This document shows, piece by piece, positions 1 through 7,749 of a DNA stretch of 36,109 nt. Where the stretch lies: assembly GCA_029553545.1 (NCBI GenBank), contig JAKPKU010000154.1:1-36109 (forward strand), written 5' to 3'. The notes under the pieces were generated by a model. That model saw only the letters and a program-made list of their open reading frames with translations, had not been told where the DNA came from and did no database searches. The stretch comes from Candidatus Cloacimonadota bacterium. Lineage in GTDB: Bacteria; Cloacimonadota; Cloacimonadia; Cloacimonadales; WRIO01. The number at the start of each line of letters is the position of its first letter. Positions within the stretch are counted from its first letter, which is position 1. The position numbers and the translations under genes were made by a program.

Positions 1-12
1 AATGTACCTAAC

Positions 13-58
13 CTTTACGAAGTAAAGTACCTAACCCGCAGCGAAGCGAGGACCAAAG
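13..58 (+). repeat. Hairpin plus GAGGACCAAA repeat, copy 1
   Basis: A 6-bp perfect stem (CTTTAC at 13-18, loop GAA, GTAAAG at 22-27) is followed by a tail that ends in AGCGAAGCGAGGACCAAAG. The same arrangement recurs at 7732-7781 with a 7-bp stem in which both arms carry an extra matching base (CTTTCAC/GTGAAAG). Short tail-only copies lie at 207-235 and 8021-8052. The hairpin is also flanked by a short direct repeat (TACCTAAC at 6-11 and 28-35, approximately). It is a dispersed non-coding repeat of unknown role. Confidence 0.7.
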
Positions 59-59
59 A

Positions 60-206
60 CTGACGAGCACAGCTCGCCCCTACATTATTTTTTAACATGC
101 TGACGAGCAAAGCTCGCCCCTACATTATTTTAACATGCTGACGAGCACAGCTCGCCCCTACATTATTTTTTTGGGGGGCTGACGAGCACAGCTCGCCCCT
201 ACATTA
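60..206 (-). repeat. Four-copy palindromic repeat array (left)
   Basis: Four near-identical units start at about 60, 100, 138 and 179. Each reads CTGACGAGC-ACA-GCTCGCCCC and then TACATTATTT. They are separated by about 10 bases of T-rich DNA containing AACATG, giving a period of 38-41 bp. The core is an inverted repeat, GACGAGC/GCTCGCC. On the minus strand the arms become GGCGAGC/GCTCGTC, so the one imperfect pair would be a tolerated G-U in RNA; on the plus strand it would be A-C. I therefore orient the units on the minus strand. The same units appear in the opposite orientation at 7536-7677. They are REP-like elements, probably lying 3' of a gene outside the window. Confidence 0.85.
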
Positions 207-235
207 GGCGTAGCGAGGACCAAAGGTGTGTTGTT
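207..235 (+). repeat. GAGGACCAAA repeat tail, copy 2
   Basis: The stretch GCGTAGCGAGGACCAAAG followed by GTGTGTTGTT directly abuts the last unit of the palindromic array. It matches the tail of the repeats at 28-58 and 7762-7792 and a diverged copy at 8021-8052. It lacks the preceding hairpin. No coding function is apparent. Confidence 0.6.
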
Positions 236-267
236 AATAAAATAACAAAAAGAATAAGCAAAAAAGC

Positions 268-295
268 TTGCTAAAATATCTATTTTATTTAAACT
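268..295 (+). promoter_or_regulatory. Candidate promoter for the purN operon
   Basis: TTGCTA at 268-273 and TAAACT at 290-295 are separated by 16 bp in very AT-rich DNA, about 38 bases before the purN start. The match to a sigma-70-type consensus is partial. It is offered mainly because the spacing resembles that of the other candidate promoters in this window. Confidence 0.3.
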
Positions 296-332
296 TGTTT
301 TTAGAGGCAATTTGATAAAGAGGAGACTATTC

Positions 333-935
333 ATGACAGGATTATTCAAAATAGCAGTTTTAACATCGGGGCACAGCCGTGGCTCTAACTTTAAGGCAAT
401 TTACCAGTATATCAATGATAAGAAATTGCCAATTGTTGTAGATTTTGTTTTGATTACCGAGCAAGACCCTCCAATCAAAGAATATTGCGCAAGCCTCAAT
501 ATTGAAACTATTTTTTATGATGGTAAAAGCAAAATTAATTCTTTTTTATTGGAATTATTCAAAGAAAGACAATGCGACTTAATCGTTTTGGCTGGTTTTA
601 TGAGAAAACTTTCAGAACAATTTTTAGATACAATAAACACCCCGCTCATCAATATTCACCCTGCACTATTACCAAAATACGGGGGCAAAGGTATGTACGG
701 GTCAAATGTCCATAATGCCGTTTTCACAGCAGGAGAAAAGATTTCTGGAGCAACTGTGCATTATGTCAATAAGAATTACGATGAAGGAGATATCATCATG
801 CAGCAAAGCGTTGATATCACCGATTGTCAGTCGCCAGAAGAAATTGGTAAAAAAGTGCTGGCAATAGAACATCAAATCTATGGTGCAGCAATTGAAAAAA
901 TACTTTTAGGGAGGACTTCATTATTAAAAGATTAA
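333..935 (+). CDS. purN: Phosphoribosylglycinamide formyltransferase (PurN/GART)
   Basis: This 200-residue protein has the N-terminal nucleotide-binding fold typical of PurN, with a modified phosphate loop around residues 11-22 (TSGHSRGSNF). The family's catalytic set is present: N107 and H109 in the NIHPALLPKY segment and D150 in YDEGD. PurN transfers a formyl group from 10-formyltetrahydrofolate to GAR, the third step of purine synthesis. I chose the ATG at 333 over the TTG at 312 because AGGAG at 321-325 sits 7 bases before it, whereas the TTG has no ribosome site. The length is close to that of other PurN proteins. It is the first gene of a plus-strand run whose other members look like secreted or carbohydrate genes, so the grouping is not functional in any obvious way. 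Confidence 0.9.
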   Translation: MTGLFKIAVLTSGHSRGSNFKAIYQYINDKKLPIVVDFVLITEQDPPIKEYCASLNIETIFYDGKSKINSFLLELFKERQCDLIVLAGFMRKLSEQFLDTINTPLINIHPALLPKYGGKGMYGSNVHNAVFTAGEKISGATVHYVNKNYDEGDIIMQQSVDITDCQSPEEIGKKVLAIEHQIYGAAIEKILLGRTSLLKD

Positions 936-2194
936 TTGTAGTTTTATTAGTACTCGTGGCGTGTACACTGTCAGCATATGAAATGCAGGATTTAATTCAA
1001 AATAAGCTTGAGTATCTCAAAAACTTCCCTGATGATGTGGCTGAGCGAATTGAATTAGGCCAAATTTATGTCGAACAATATCAGTATGATGACGCAGCTG
1101 ATCAGTTCATGATTGTCCTCTTGGATGACCCTCACAATATAAAAGCATGGACTAATCTCTTGGCAGTACTTAATTATACTGGTAGTGATAATGATGTTAT
1201 TTCTTTGAGAAATTTAGCATTAGACAACACCGACAATGACCCTTTGATCGCCTTTATCATTGCCAGTTCTTTGGAACGCAAGTCAAATAGGCTTAATGCT
1301 ATCTCTCTGCTAAAAAGCATTATAGATGATAGCCGCACAGATGAGAATACTGCAATATTATGCAAATTAAAACTGGCGCAATCTTACTATTCTTTGGGAG
1401 ATTTTTATCGTTATAATATTATAAATAATGAACTGAAAAAAGCCCAAACTGACGAGAATAAAAAGAATGAAAATATCGTGAAAATTAAACCATTATTCTT
1501 AACTGAGCTGTCCTTTAATAAAGAAAATAATGACGTTCTCAATCAAAAACTCAAACAGTATGTGGATATGGGTGCACTTGAAATGGAGATTTATGCGAAC
1601 AGTAGATTGCAAGACTCGAAAGTTGCTGCAAACACCTATTCACTCGATATTAAAAACAAGTATTTCTTCCTCACAGTCGATGGTCAATTTCACTTGATAA
1701 AAAGCAATAAAGATAATTTTCCAGAAGATGAAAATGCTTTTGGCACTCTCTTCACAGCATCAAAGCAATTCTATTTTAATAAATACCGAATTGAGCCTTT
1801 TGCCTCTATTGGCTTTTGTGAATATAAAGCTACTGAAAAAAAGGAAGAGTTGACGCAAATCAATGCAGGCTTTGCTTTTAGTTCGGATTCTTACACTATT
1901 TTAGCTGATCTTAATCGCCTCAATGATAGCGAGAAAAAGACATCAGCGATGCTCACAGCTTATGCAAATATCTATGGACCATACTCTATTCAATCGATCA
2001 ATAGTTTTGGCTATAATTATCAATTTACCAGTACATTAGGTGGTCATTTTGATAAGCGCAGTGCAAGTCATCAATTTCATCAAATAGATAATTTATTTTC
2101 CTTTAAACAATACGTATTTAATATCTCATACTGCCGCTCTTTACATGATAAATGGACAAATACTTGGGGCATCAGCGCCAGCATATTTCATTAG
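923..2194 (+). CDS. Secreted TPR-like/outer-membrane barrel protein, apparent ATT start
   Basis: The first conventional start in this frame is the GTG at 956, but the frame is open upstream to 896. Codons 923-979 encode a convincing signal peptide (basic KR, then IVVLLVLVACTLSA) that a start at 956 would cut in half. No ATG, GTG or TTG exists upstream. ATT at 923 lies 8 bases after GGGAGG (909-914), so I propose ATT as the start, giving 423 residues and a 13-base overlap with purN. Residues about 20-180 look like tetratricopeptide helices (the segment with GQIYVEQYQYDDAADQF). The last 200 residues alternate polar and aromatic residues like a beta-barrel and end in SIFH. A YaiO-like TPR-plus-barrel protein is possible. 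No specific function can be assigned. Confidence 0.7.
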   Translation: MKRLIVVLLVLVACTLSAYEMQDLIQNKLEYLKNFPDDVAERIELGQIYVEQYQYDDAADQFMIVLLDDPHNIKAWTNLLAVLNYTGSDNDVISLRNLALDNTDNDPLIAFIIASSLERKSNRLNAISLLKSIIDDSRTDENTAILCKLKLAQSYYSLGDFYRYNIINNELKKAQTDENKKNENIVKIKPLFLTELSFNKENNDVLNQKLKQYVDMGALEMEIYANSRLQDSKVAANTYSLDIKNKYFFLTVDGQFHLIKSNKDNFPEDENAFGTLFTASKQFYFNKYRIEPFASIGFCEYKATEKKEELTQINAGFAFSSDSYTILADLNRLNDSEKKTSAMLTAYANIYGPYSIQSINSFGYNYQFTSTLGGHFDKRSASHQFHQIDNLFSFKQYVFNISYCRSLHDKWTNTWGISASIFH

Positions 2195-2203
2195 GAGTTT
2201 ACT

Positions 2204-3148
2204 ATGAAAAGATATGAGAAAAACCCTATTATCAGCCGCCTAAACATCGTCTCAGAGCTGCCAGAACTAAAGGATGTATCCTCTGTCTTTAACCCTGGAG
2301 CAGTGATCTTTGAAAATAAAGTCGTTTTACTATTACGTGTGCAAAATAGAGGGCGCGAGACACTTTTGGTAAAGGCAATCTCTGCTGATGGATATAATTT
2401 CACTGTCTCGACAAAACCAGTGATAATCAAGGGTTTAACAGAGTCTACTGAGAGAAAAATTTACCATATTTATGACCCACGCATAACGAAAATTCAAGGT
2501 AAGTTTTATATACTTTGTGCCATCGACACCTCGCAAGGATGCTTTTTGGGCTTATTTACCACAAGTGATTTTGACACATTAGACTTTATAGACTATGTTT
2601 CTGAGCCCGATGTACGCAATGGAGTATTGTTTCCAGAATTGATAAATGGCTATTTTTACAGATTAGAACGGCCCAATCAACATGTCTTGGCTAATGGCAC
2701 AAAGACGGGATCAACCATCATCGTTTCAAGATCAATTGACTTAATAAAATGGGAAAAAGTCTCTGATTTATTCAGCGGCAGACCACATTATTGGGATGAG
2801 CTTATCGGGTCGGGTCCTCCACCACTGAAGACAAAGAACGGGTGGCTGCACATATACCACGGCGTTGCAACTCACTTTGCCTCAGCAAATATCTACCAAG
2901 CAGGGTATAGCCTATTAGACCTGGAAAACCCTGAAAATGTCTTAGATCGTGGGAAATATAATATACTCGAGCCACGTGAATTATACGAGCTCACGGGGCA
3001 AGTGCCAAATGTCGTCTTTCCCAGTGGTATGGTATCTTTTGACTATGATAGTGAAGGCTTTTTAAAAGATGATGCCAAGATTCTAATCTACTATGGCGCC
3101 GCCGATACTGTTGTGTCCGTGGCAGAATTTTGCCTGAAAAATCAATAA
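2204..3148 (+). CDS. GH130-family glycoside phosphorylase
   Basis: This 314-residue protein has the five-bladed-propeller signatures of glycoside hydrolase family 130: FNPGAV near residue 30, the YDPRI block with D91 at the usual proton-donor position, RLERPNQH near 153-160, and GSGPPPLKTKNGWLHIYHG near 202-220. Family members phosphorolyse beta-mannosides such as mannosyl-glucose or mannobiose; some act on other beta-linked sugars, and subfamily cannot be told by eye. There is no signal peptide, so it should be cytoplasmic. It starts 9 bases after the TPR/barrel gene, behind TAGGAG. A secreted CBM9-like gene follows, which supports a shared carbohydrate-handling role. Confidence 0.88.
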   Translation: MKRYEKNPIISRLNIVSELPELKDVSSVFNPGAVIFENKVVLLLRVQNRGRETLLVKAISADGYNFTVSTKPVIIKGLTESTERKIYHIYDPRITKIQGKFYILCAIDTSQGCFLGLFTTSDFDTLDFIDYVSEPDVRNGVLFPELINGYFYRLERPNQHVLANGTKTGSTIIVSRSIDLIKWEKVSDLFSGRPHYWDELIGSGPPPLKTKNGWLHIYHGVATHFASANIYQAGYSLLDLENPENVLDRGKYNILEPRELYELTGQVPNVVFPSGMVSFDYDSEGFLKDDAKILIYYGAADTVVSVAEFCLKNQ

Positions 3149-3206
3149 GAGAGGCGTGGTGAGGAAGAGATTTCACTGCGTAGAATAATAAATTATGAGG
3201 TTTTTA

Positions 3207-4313
3207 ATGAAAAAGATAATAATCACACTCGCTTTTATCATCTGCTTGAGCGCAATCTTTGCAGAGCATTTTCCTGTGCCTGCATATCAAATAACTCCCA
3301 AGTATTATGCTTGTTATCGTGCGGCAGAGAAGATGGATATTGATGGGCAAATGAATGAGCCCGCATGGCAGAAGGCACGTTGGACAGAGCCTTTTATCGA
3401 TATCGAAGGTAAGCTTAAGCCACAGCCTTTTTACAATACCCAAGTAAAGATGCTCTATGATGACGAATATTTTTACTTCTATGCATATTTGGAAGATAAA
3501 GATCTCTGGGCAACTCTCACAGAGCGTGATGCAGTGATCTTTCATGATAATGACTTTGAGATTTTTATCGACCCAGATGGTGATACACATGATTACTATG
3601 AGCTCGAAGTGAATGCTTTTAATACTATTTGGGATTTATTGGTCCTCAAACCCTATCGTGATCGTGCACAAGTGGCGGTTAATGCGTGGGATATCAAGGG
3701 CTTGCAAAGTGCGGTTCATCTCGATGGAACAATCAATGATAATAGCGATGAAGATCGGGGCTGGGGCGTGGAAATCGCTATCCCCTGGTCTGTTTTGGCA
3801 GAATGCGCTCACAAGCCTGCTCCGCCAAAGAATGAGGAGATCTGGCGTGTGAACTTTTCACGTGTGCATTATGATTTGGATAAAGAGGGCACTGGCTATC
3901 AGAAACGTCGTGATTTGCAGTCTGGAAACCCTCTGCCAGAGTATAATTGGACATGGTCGCCGCAGGGCTTAATTGCTATGCATTATCCTGAGCAATGGGG
4001 GTATGTGCAGTTTTTTGCGCAAGAAGTGAGTGAAGAGGCTGCTGAGATTGACTTTCAGTTGAGTACGAAGGAACTCGATAAGGTTCTACTTAGGCAAATT
4101 TATTATGCACAAAAGCAGTATTTTATGAACAATAAAAAGTATGCTAAGACACTTAAAGAGTTGGACTTTGACTACCCTTATCAAGCAAAGAATTATAAGA
4201 TAGAGATCTTTACCAGCCCGCACACCTATGAGGTAATTCTCACTAATAAGAAAACAAAAGAGCAGCTATTTATCTTTCAGGATGGTCGACTCTTAGAGGC
4301 AATTGACTTTTAA
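3207..4313 (+). CDS. Secreted CBM9-like carbohydrate-binding protein
   Basis: The 368-residue product starts with a signal peptide (MKKIIITLAFIICLSAIFA, then EHF). I chose ATG 3207 rather than 3195 because GAGG at 3197-3200 precedes it by 6 bases. Residues about 40-270 match the CBM9-like fold seen in secreted proteins of anaerobes: an IDGQMNEPAWQKA opening, then LYDDEYFYFYAYLED, FHDNDFEIFIDPDGD, YYELEVNAFNTIWD, GWGVEIAIPW and WRVNFSRVHY. These domains bind sugar chain ends or act as non-catalytic modules. The last about 75 residues (LLRQIYYAQKQYF, NNKKYAKTLKEL) look like the head of a type IV pilin-like protein, which is an unusual add-on. The 3' end overlaps the convergent GT9 gene by 44 bases. 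Confidence 0.8.
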   Translation: MKKIIITLAFIICLSAIFAEHFPVPAYQITPKYYACYRAAEKMDIDGQMNEPAWQKARWTEPFIDIEGKLKPQPFYNTQVKMLYDDEYFYFYAYLEDKDLWATLTERDAVIFHDNDFEIFIDPDGDTHDYYELEVNAFNTIWDLLVLKPYRDRAQVAVNAWDIKGLQSAVHLDGTINDNSDEDRGWGVEIAIPWSVLAECAHKPAPPKNEEIWRVNFSRVHYDLDKEGTGYQKRRDLQSGNPLPEYNWTWSPQGLIAMHYPEQWGYVQFFAQEVSEEAAEIDFQLSTKELDKVLLRQIYYAQKQYFMNNKKYAKTLKELDFDYPYQAKNYKIEIFTSPHTYEVILTNKKTKEQLFIFQDGRLLEAIDF

Positions 4314-5655
4314 AAATAGCGGCAAATTCAGCAAAGACTTGCCAAAACAAATTAAAGATTAGTAAGGGGCTGAGAAATTGATAATTATCACTCAGCTCAT
4401 TTATATTTATGCCCTTTTCTTTGGTTAGATTGGCGATGCTCATTTCTCTCTGGATAAGCTGGCTCGCCTTTGCTAATTGCTCATCAGTAAATAAAAAGTA
4501 CTGCAGGTAGTCAGCTAAGCTGGTTTCTTTTTGCAAAAAATATCTTGCACTGGCGATTCTCCAAAGTAAGGCATAGAGTTGATAATCTTTCGGGGTGCAT
4601 CTGACAAGGGGCACTAAATACTGCCCAAGAGGGTCAAAAACAGCCTTATACAGCGCTTTATTTTCTTTTTTATGCAATATCCAGTCTGTTACAATTTCAG
4701 CGGCAAATGCCTTGCAAATGAATTTATTGGGGCAGGGGGTCAGTTCAGCGCATGGATAGCAAGAAATCTGTGCATGATCAGGGAAATAAACAAGCGTGTC
4801 CGCCTTATAAGCAAGCGTCTCATAGGGATAAGCTGAACCAAAAAAGAGGGCAAAAACACGACAGTTCGTCAATGAAGCAAGGTGCATGGTTCCTGTATCT
4901 GAGCTAATCAAATACTCCGATTGATCGAGAATGTGATACAATTCTTGCAAGCTGGTCTGCCCAATTTTATTGAAAATCTTCTCTCTCTGCCCAATTAAGG
5001 GGATAAATTCTTCATATAGCACCAGTTCGCTCTGCACGCCAGTTAATACGATTTGATAGCCATTTTCAATTAGTCGATTAGCAATCTTGGCAAAGTCGCT
5101 CATCAAAGGGTGACGCTTAGAATTGCGGGAGCCCAATTGTAAGGCAATTTGCTTTTTAGCTTCAACTCTGCTCTCTTTTTCTGGCAGATACGCATTGTCA
5201 AAGGGATTGAGCTTTAAAAAAATATCTACAAGGTTAAAACTTGCCAGCTCCCTATTTTTCATAAAAGATATAATATATTTCAGCCACTTTTCATCATGCT
5301 CATTACCAGAGGCAAAGCCCTTCTTATGCGGACTTTGTACACGTGATATGATCGCTTTTGCCAGAGCTGTGCCATTTAAATTTATCACATAATCAAAGCC
5401 TTTTAATGTCTCAAACATTTGTTCAGCATAGTCGCTATCTTTTAGCAGAAACTGCTCATCTTCATGCGCTGCCAGCAGGTCGAGATTGACAGGCAATGGC
5501 TTTACACAGTCGATGAGAGAAAGCACGTCTGAGAATATTTCACTATGCAAGACATAAATTTCAGGCTTGGCGACACCCTTTTGTAGGGCTTTTATCAGTG
5601 GAAAGCTCTGAATCAAGTCTCCCATTTTTGCTAATTGTATAATCAAAATCTTCAT
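4270..5655 (-). CDS. Glycosyltransferase family 9 (heptosyltransferase-like)
   Basis: This 461-residue protein has the GT9 layout: an N-terminal Rossmann domain opening with KILIIQLAKMGDLI, and a C-terminal sugar-nucleotide domain with IALQLGSRNSKRHP near residue 170 and SDTGTMHLASL near 250. GT9 enzymes transfer heptose from ADP-heptose to the LPS core, so the gene supports a Gram-negative envelope. A four-cysteine patch (CYPCAELTPCPNKFIC) follows the second domain and may bind metal. The last about 130 residues are helical and longer than in basic WaaC/WaaF proteins. It is transcribed alone from a strong promoter (5685-5713), with GAGGTGA before the ATG. The acceptor sugar cannot be inferred. 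Confidence 0.85.
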   Translation of the reverse strand: MKILIIQLAKMGDLIQSFPLIKALQKGVAKPEIYVLHSEIFSDVLSLIDCVKPLPVNLDLLAAHEDEQFLLKDSDYAEQMFETLKGFDYVINLNGTALAKAIISRVQSPHKKGFASGNEHDEKWLKYIISFMKNRELASFNLVDIFLKLNPFDNAYLPEKESRVEAKKQIALQLGSRNSKRHPLMSDFAKIANRLIENGYQIVLTGVQSELVLYEEFIPLIGQREKIFNKIGQTSLQELYHILDQSEYLISSDTGTMHLASLTNCRVFALFFGSAYPYETLAYKADTLVYFPDHAQISCYPCAELTPCPNKFICKAFAAEIVTDWILHKKENKALYKAVFDPLGQYLVPLVRCTPKDYQLYALLWRIASARYFLQKETSLADYLQYFLFTDEQLAKASQLIQREMSIANLTKEKGININELSDNYQFLSPLLIFNLFWQVFAEFAAIFKSQLPLRVDHPER

Positions 5656-5684
5656 TTTTGCCGATCACCTCTCTCTTTTATGGC

Positions 5685-5713
5685 AATATATAAAAAAGAT
5701 TATTGCTTGTCAA
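5685..5713 (-). promoter_or_regulatory. Promoter of the GT9 gene
   Basis: Read on the minus strand, TTGACA (5708-5713) and TATATT (5685-5690) are separated by 17 bp. This is an almost perfect sigma-70-type promoter. Transcription should begin near 5678, leaving a leader of about 23 bases before the ATG at 5655. Confidence 0.72.
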
Positions 5714-5781
5714 GTAGATAATTGTAAAATCATGTATAAATCTATTGACTTTTCTCTCTCATTCTGCAAGAGTTAATTATT

Positions 5782-7533
5782 ATGATTAGATATTTTTTAT
5801 TGATAATGATGATTCTCATGCCTTTTTTGCTTTTAGGTCAACTCGATGACGAGTTAATCTATGATAGTGAACTTTATGAAAAGGAGTCCTATTACTTTGA
5901 GGCATGGATAGATACGCCTATTTATATCAATCAGATTTCAAGGGATGAGCTGATAGACTCTTCAATCTTTTCTGATCTTGAAATAGATAAAATTATTGAA
6001 TATAGAGTGCAAAAGCCGATTGATTCGATTGCTGTTTTGCAGACTATGCTTAATGATGAAAAAATTGAGATGATAAAGAATAGGCTTCGCTTTAATTTGC
6101 CGCAAAGATACTCTACAAACATCAAAAGCTATACTCTGATCAGCAAAACGAAGGAAGATTATTATTATCAAAAGCTGAATATGCAGAATAAAGAAATGAG
6201 GATGAGCGTGGTCGCTGAAAATGTTCCTCATGATCCTCTGCGCTTTGACTTTTATAAACTCAGTGCCAGCTATACGAACAGCAAGATGAAAGAATCTGTA
6301 CATGTAGGCGCTTTTTCTATCAATTCTGGCAATTCTTTGCTCTTTGGTTCGTCTCCTTTTTTTCGTAGTAAAACGGTCTATAAGCTGCAAGAGTCGCGGG
6401 TAAAACAAGATTTGAGCCGCACGAAATATGTTTATCTCAATGGCATTGCAACTAAAATAAATGTGAAAAATACCTCTTTTCTGCCATTTGTTTCGATAAG
6501 CCCTTTTAGCTTTAAAGCTGACTCTTTAGGGCGTATCAAGACAATTGTCAAGACGGGTAATGACGAGAATATCTCTCTCGTAAATAGCCATGTAAAAGCC
6601 TTTGGGCTCATCTCTGAGTATAAAGAAAAGCAATACTTAATCGGGGCAAATGTACTTTGGCAAGATTTTGCTAATGAGTTTTCTGATGCTAATCTCAAAC
6701 AAAAAAATCAGACCTTTAGCCAATATGGTCAATTCTTTAATGATTATTTGGCGCTGCGCTATGAATACGCATTTGCACACGAGAAAGATGCTTATCATAT
6801 TGAGACTCTGTGGCATAATAAAGCACATTCTTTGAAAATAGGATATCGTGATTATCAAAAGTATTTTCCAGAAAATTATGCCACACCATACAGTGTCAGA
6901 GCCGATTTTAGAAATGAAAAGGGCATTTATAGCCTATTCAATACCGAGATAAAAAAGCTGCAGATTGAGCTCTTTACTGATAATTTTATCTATAGCCAGC
7001 CCGAAGGAAAAGATGATTTAACTAAGAGGGGCACGGTAAATAAGATCAGACTGAGCTATCCTTTTAGCCAAGATTATCGGCTTTCTCTGCTCGCTAATCA
7101 CCGTAAAAGCGATCTCTCCTATCAAAATGAGATGACTCTCAAACGCAGAAACTACCTTTCTATCATCAATGATATATTTCCAAAACAACGGCTCAGCCAT
7201 CAAGTAAAGTGCTATTTGATAAGCGATAAGGTATATAGTCAAGATGAAGAAAAAGAGGGCTTTGCTTTGGTTCAAAAGACTAAGTATAGCGGCAAGCAAT
7301 TTACTTTTTCTTCAACTACTGCCTTTTATGATACAAAATCAAGTATCTCGCTACCAAATAACTCTGTACATGGATTCGCCTCGTTTTTTGTGCTAAATAA
7401 ATCGAGTTTCTTAGTGTCCCTTGAAGGCAAAGTAAGGGTAGTAAATTCTTGCGATCTTGGTGCGACTGTCACTTATCAGCCAGAAAGTGCAAATGCCTAC
7501 AAAGCTGCTTTGTCAGTAAATATGGTCTTTTAA
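5782..7533 (+). CDS. Secreted protein with N-terminal helix-hairpin-helix region and barrel-like body
   Basis: The 583-residue product has a signal peptide (about residues 1-20, ending LLLGQ). A ComEA-like helix-hairpin-helix stretch follows at about 45-108 (INQISRDELI, LEIDKIIEYRVQK, IDSIAVLQTML). The remaining about 460 residues are rich in alternating aromatic and polar strands and end in VNMVF, as outer-membrane barrels do. Comparable HhH-plus-barrel proteins occur in Bacteroidota and relatives, where their role is unknown. I infer an outer-membrane location. DNA binding or uptake is only a possibility suggested by the HhH motif. It is monocistronic, starts divergently from the GT9 gene, and is followed directly by the palindromic repeat array. 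Confidence 0.7.
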   Translation: MIRYFLLIMMILMPFLLLGQLDDELIYDSELYEKESYYFEAWIDTPIYINQISRDELIDSSIFSDLEIDKIIEYRVQKPIDSIAVLQTMLNDEKIEMIKNRLRFNLPQRYSTNIKSYTLISKTKEDYYYQKLNMQNKEMRMSVVAENVPHDPLRFDFYKLSASYTNSKMKESVHVGAFSINSGNSLLFGSSPFFRSKTVYKLQESRVKQDLSRTKYVYLNGIATKINVKNTSFLPFVSISPFSFKADSLGRIKTIVKTGNDENISLVNSHVKAFGLISEYKEKQYLIGANVLWQDFANEFSDANLKQKNQTFSQYGQFFNDYLALRYEYAFAHEKDAYHIETLWHNKAHSLKIGYRDYQKYFPENYATPYSVRADFRNEKGIYSLFNTEIKKLQIELFTDNFIYSQPEGKDDLTKRGTVNKIRLSYPFSQDYRLSLLANHRKSDLSYQNEMTLKRRNYLSIINDIFPKQRLSHQVKCYLISDKVYSQDEEKEGFALVQKTKYSGKQFTFSSTTAFYDTKSSISLPNNSVHGFASFFVLNKSSFLVSLEGKVRVVNSCDLGATVTYQPESANAYKAALSVNMVF

Positions 7534-7535
7534 AA

Positions 7536-7677
7536 TAATGTAGGGGCGAGCTGTGCTCGTCAGATAGTTTAAATAATGTAGGGGCGAGCTTTGCTCGTCA
7601 GATAGTTAAAATAATGTATGGGCGAGCTTTGCTCGTCAGCAAGTTTAAATAATGTAGGGGCGAGCTGCGCTCGTCAG
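7536..7677 (+). repeat. Four-copy palindromic repeat array (right)
   Basis: Four 28-bp units lie at 7536-7563, 7574-7601, 7612-7639 and 7650-7677, a strict 38-bp period. Each reads TAATGTAGGGGCGAGC, a three-base loop (TGT, TTT, TTT or TGC) and GCTCGTCAG. Spacers are ATAGTTTAAA-like. The arms GGCGAGC/GCTCGTC pair in RNA with one G-U. Unit 3 has GTATGGGC instead of GTAGGGGC. The array begins 3 bases after the stop codon of the upstream plus-strand gene, so it would be in that gene's 3' untranslated region. It is the inverse-oriented counterpart of the array at 60-206. Confidence 0.9.
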
Positions 7678-7722
7678 AAAACCGACGAAATCGCATGCTT
7701 CGCTTCACTGCTGGCTACCTTT

Positions 7723-7749
7723 AAAAAAAACCTTTCACGAATGTGAAAG
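7723..7749 (-). terminator. Rho-independent terminator, minus strand
   Basis: On the minus strand a perfect 7-bp stem (CTTTCAC, loop ATTC, GTGAAAG) is followed by GTTTTTTTT. The next gene upstream on this strand, rnfB, already has its own terminator at 8053-8081. This second one would therefore end readthrough transcripts or an RNA that starts within the repeat region, such as from element copy 1. Confidence 0.65.

Noticed and set aside
60-206. Possible CRISPR array, from regular repeats every 38-41 bp
   Set aside because: The spacers are about 10 bases, AT-rich and similar to one another, the repeat is a simple palindrome, and no cas genes are present.
3204-3590. 128-codon minus-strand frame opposite the CBM9-like gene
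   Set aside because: It is cysteine- and isoleucine-rich with no domain logic and lies fully antisense to a well-supported coding region.
5962-6408. 148-codon minus-strand frame opposite the HhH/barrel gene
   Set aside because: It is antisense to a convincing signal-peptide-bearing gene and shows no recognisable protein features; I treat it as a shadow of the plus-strand codons.
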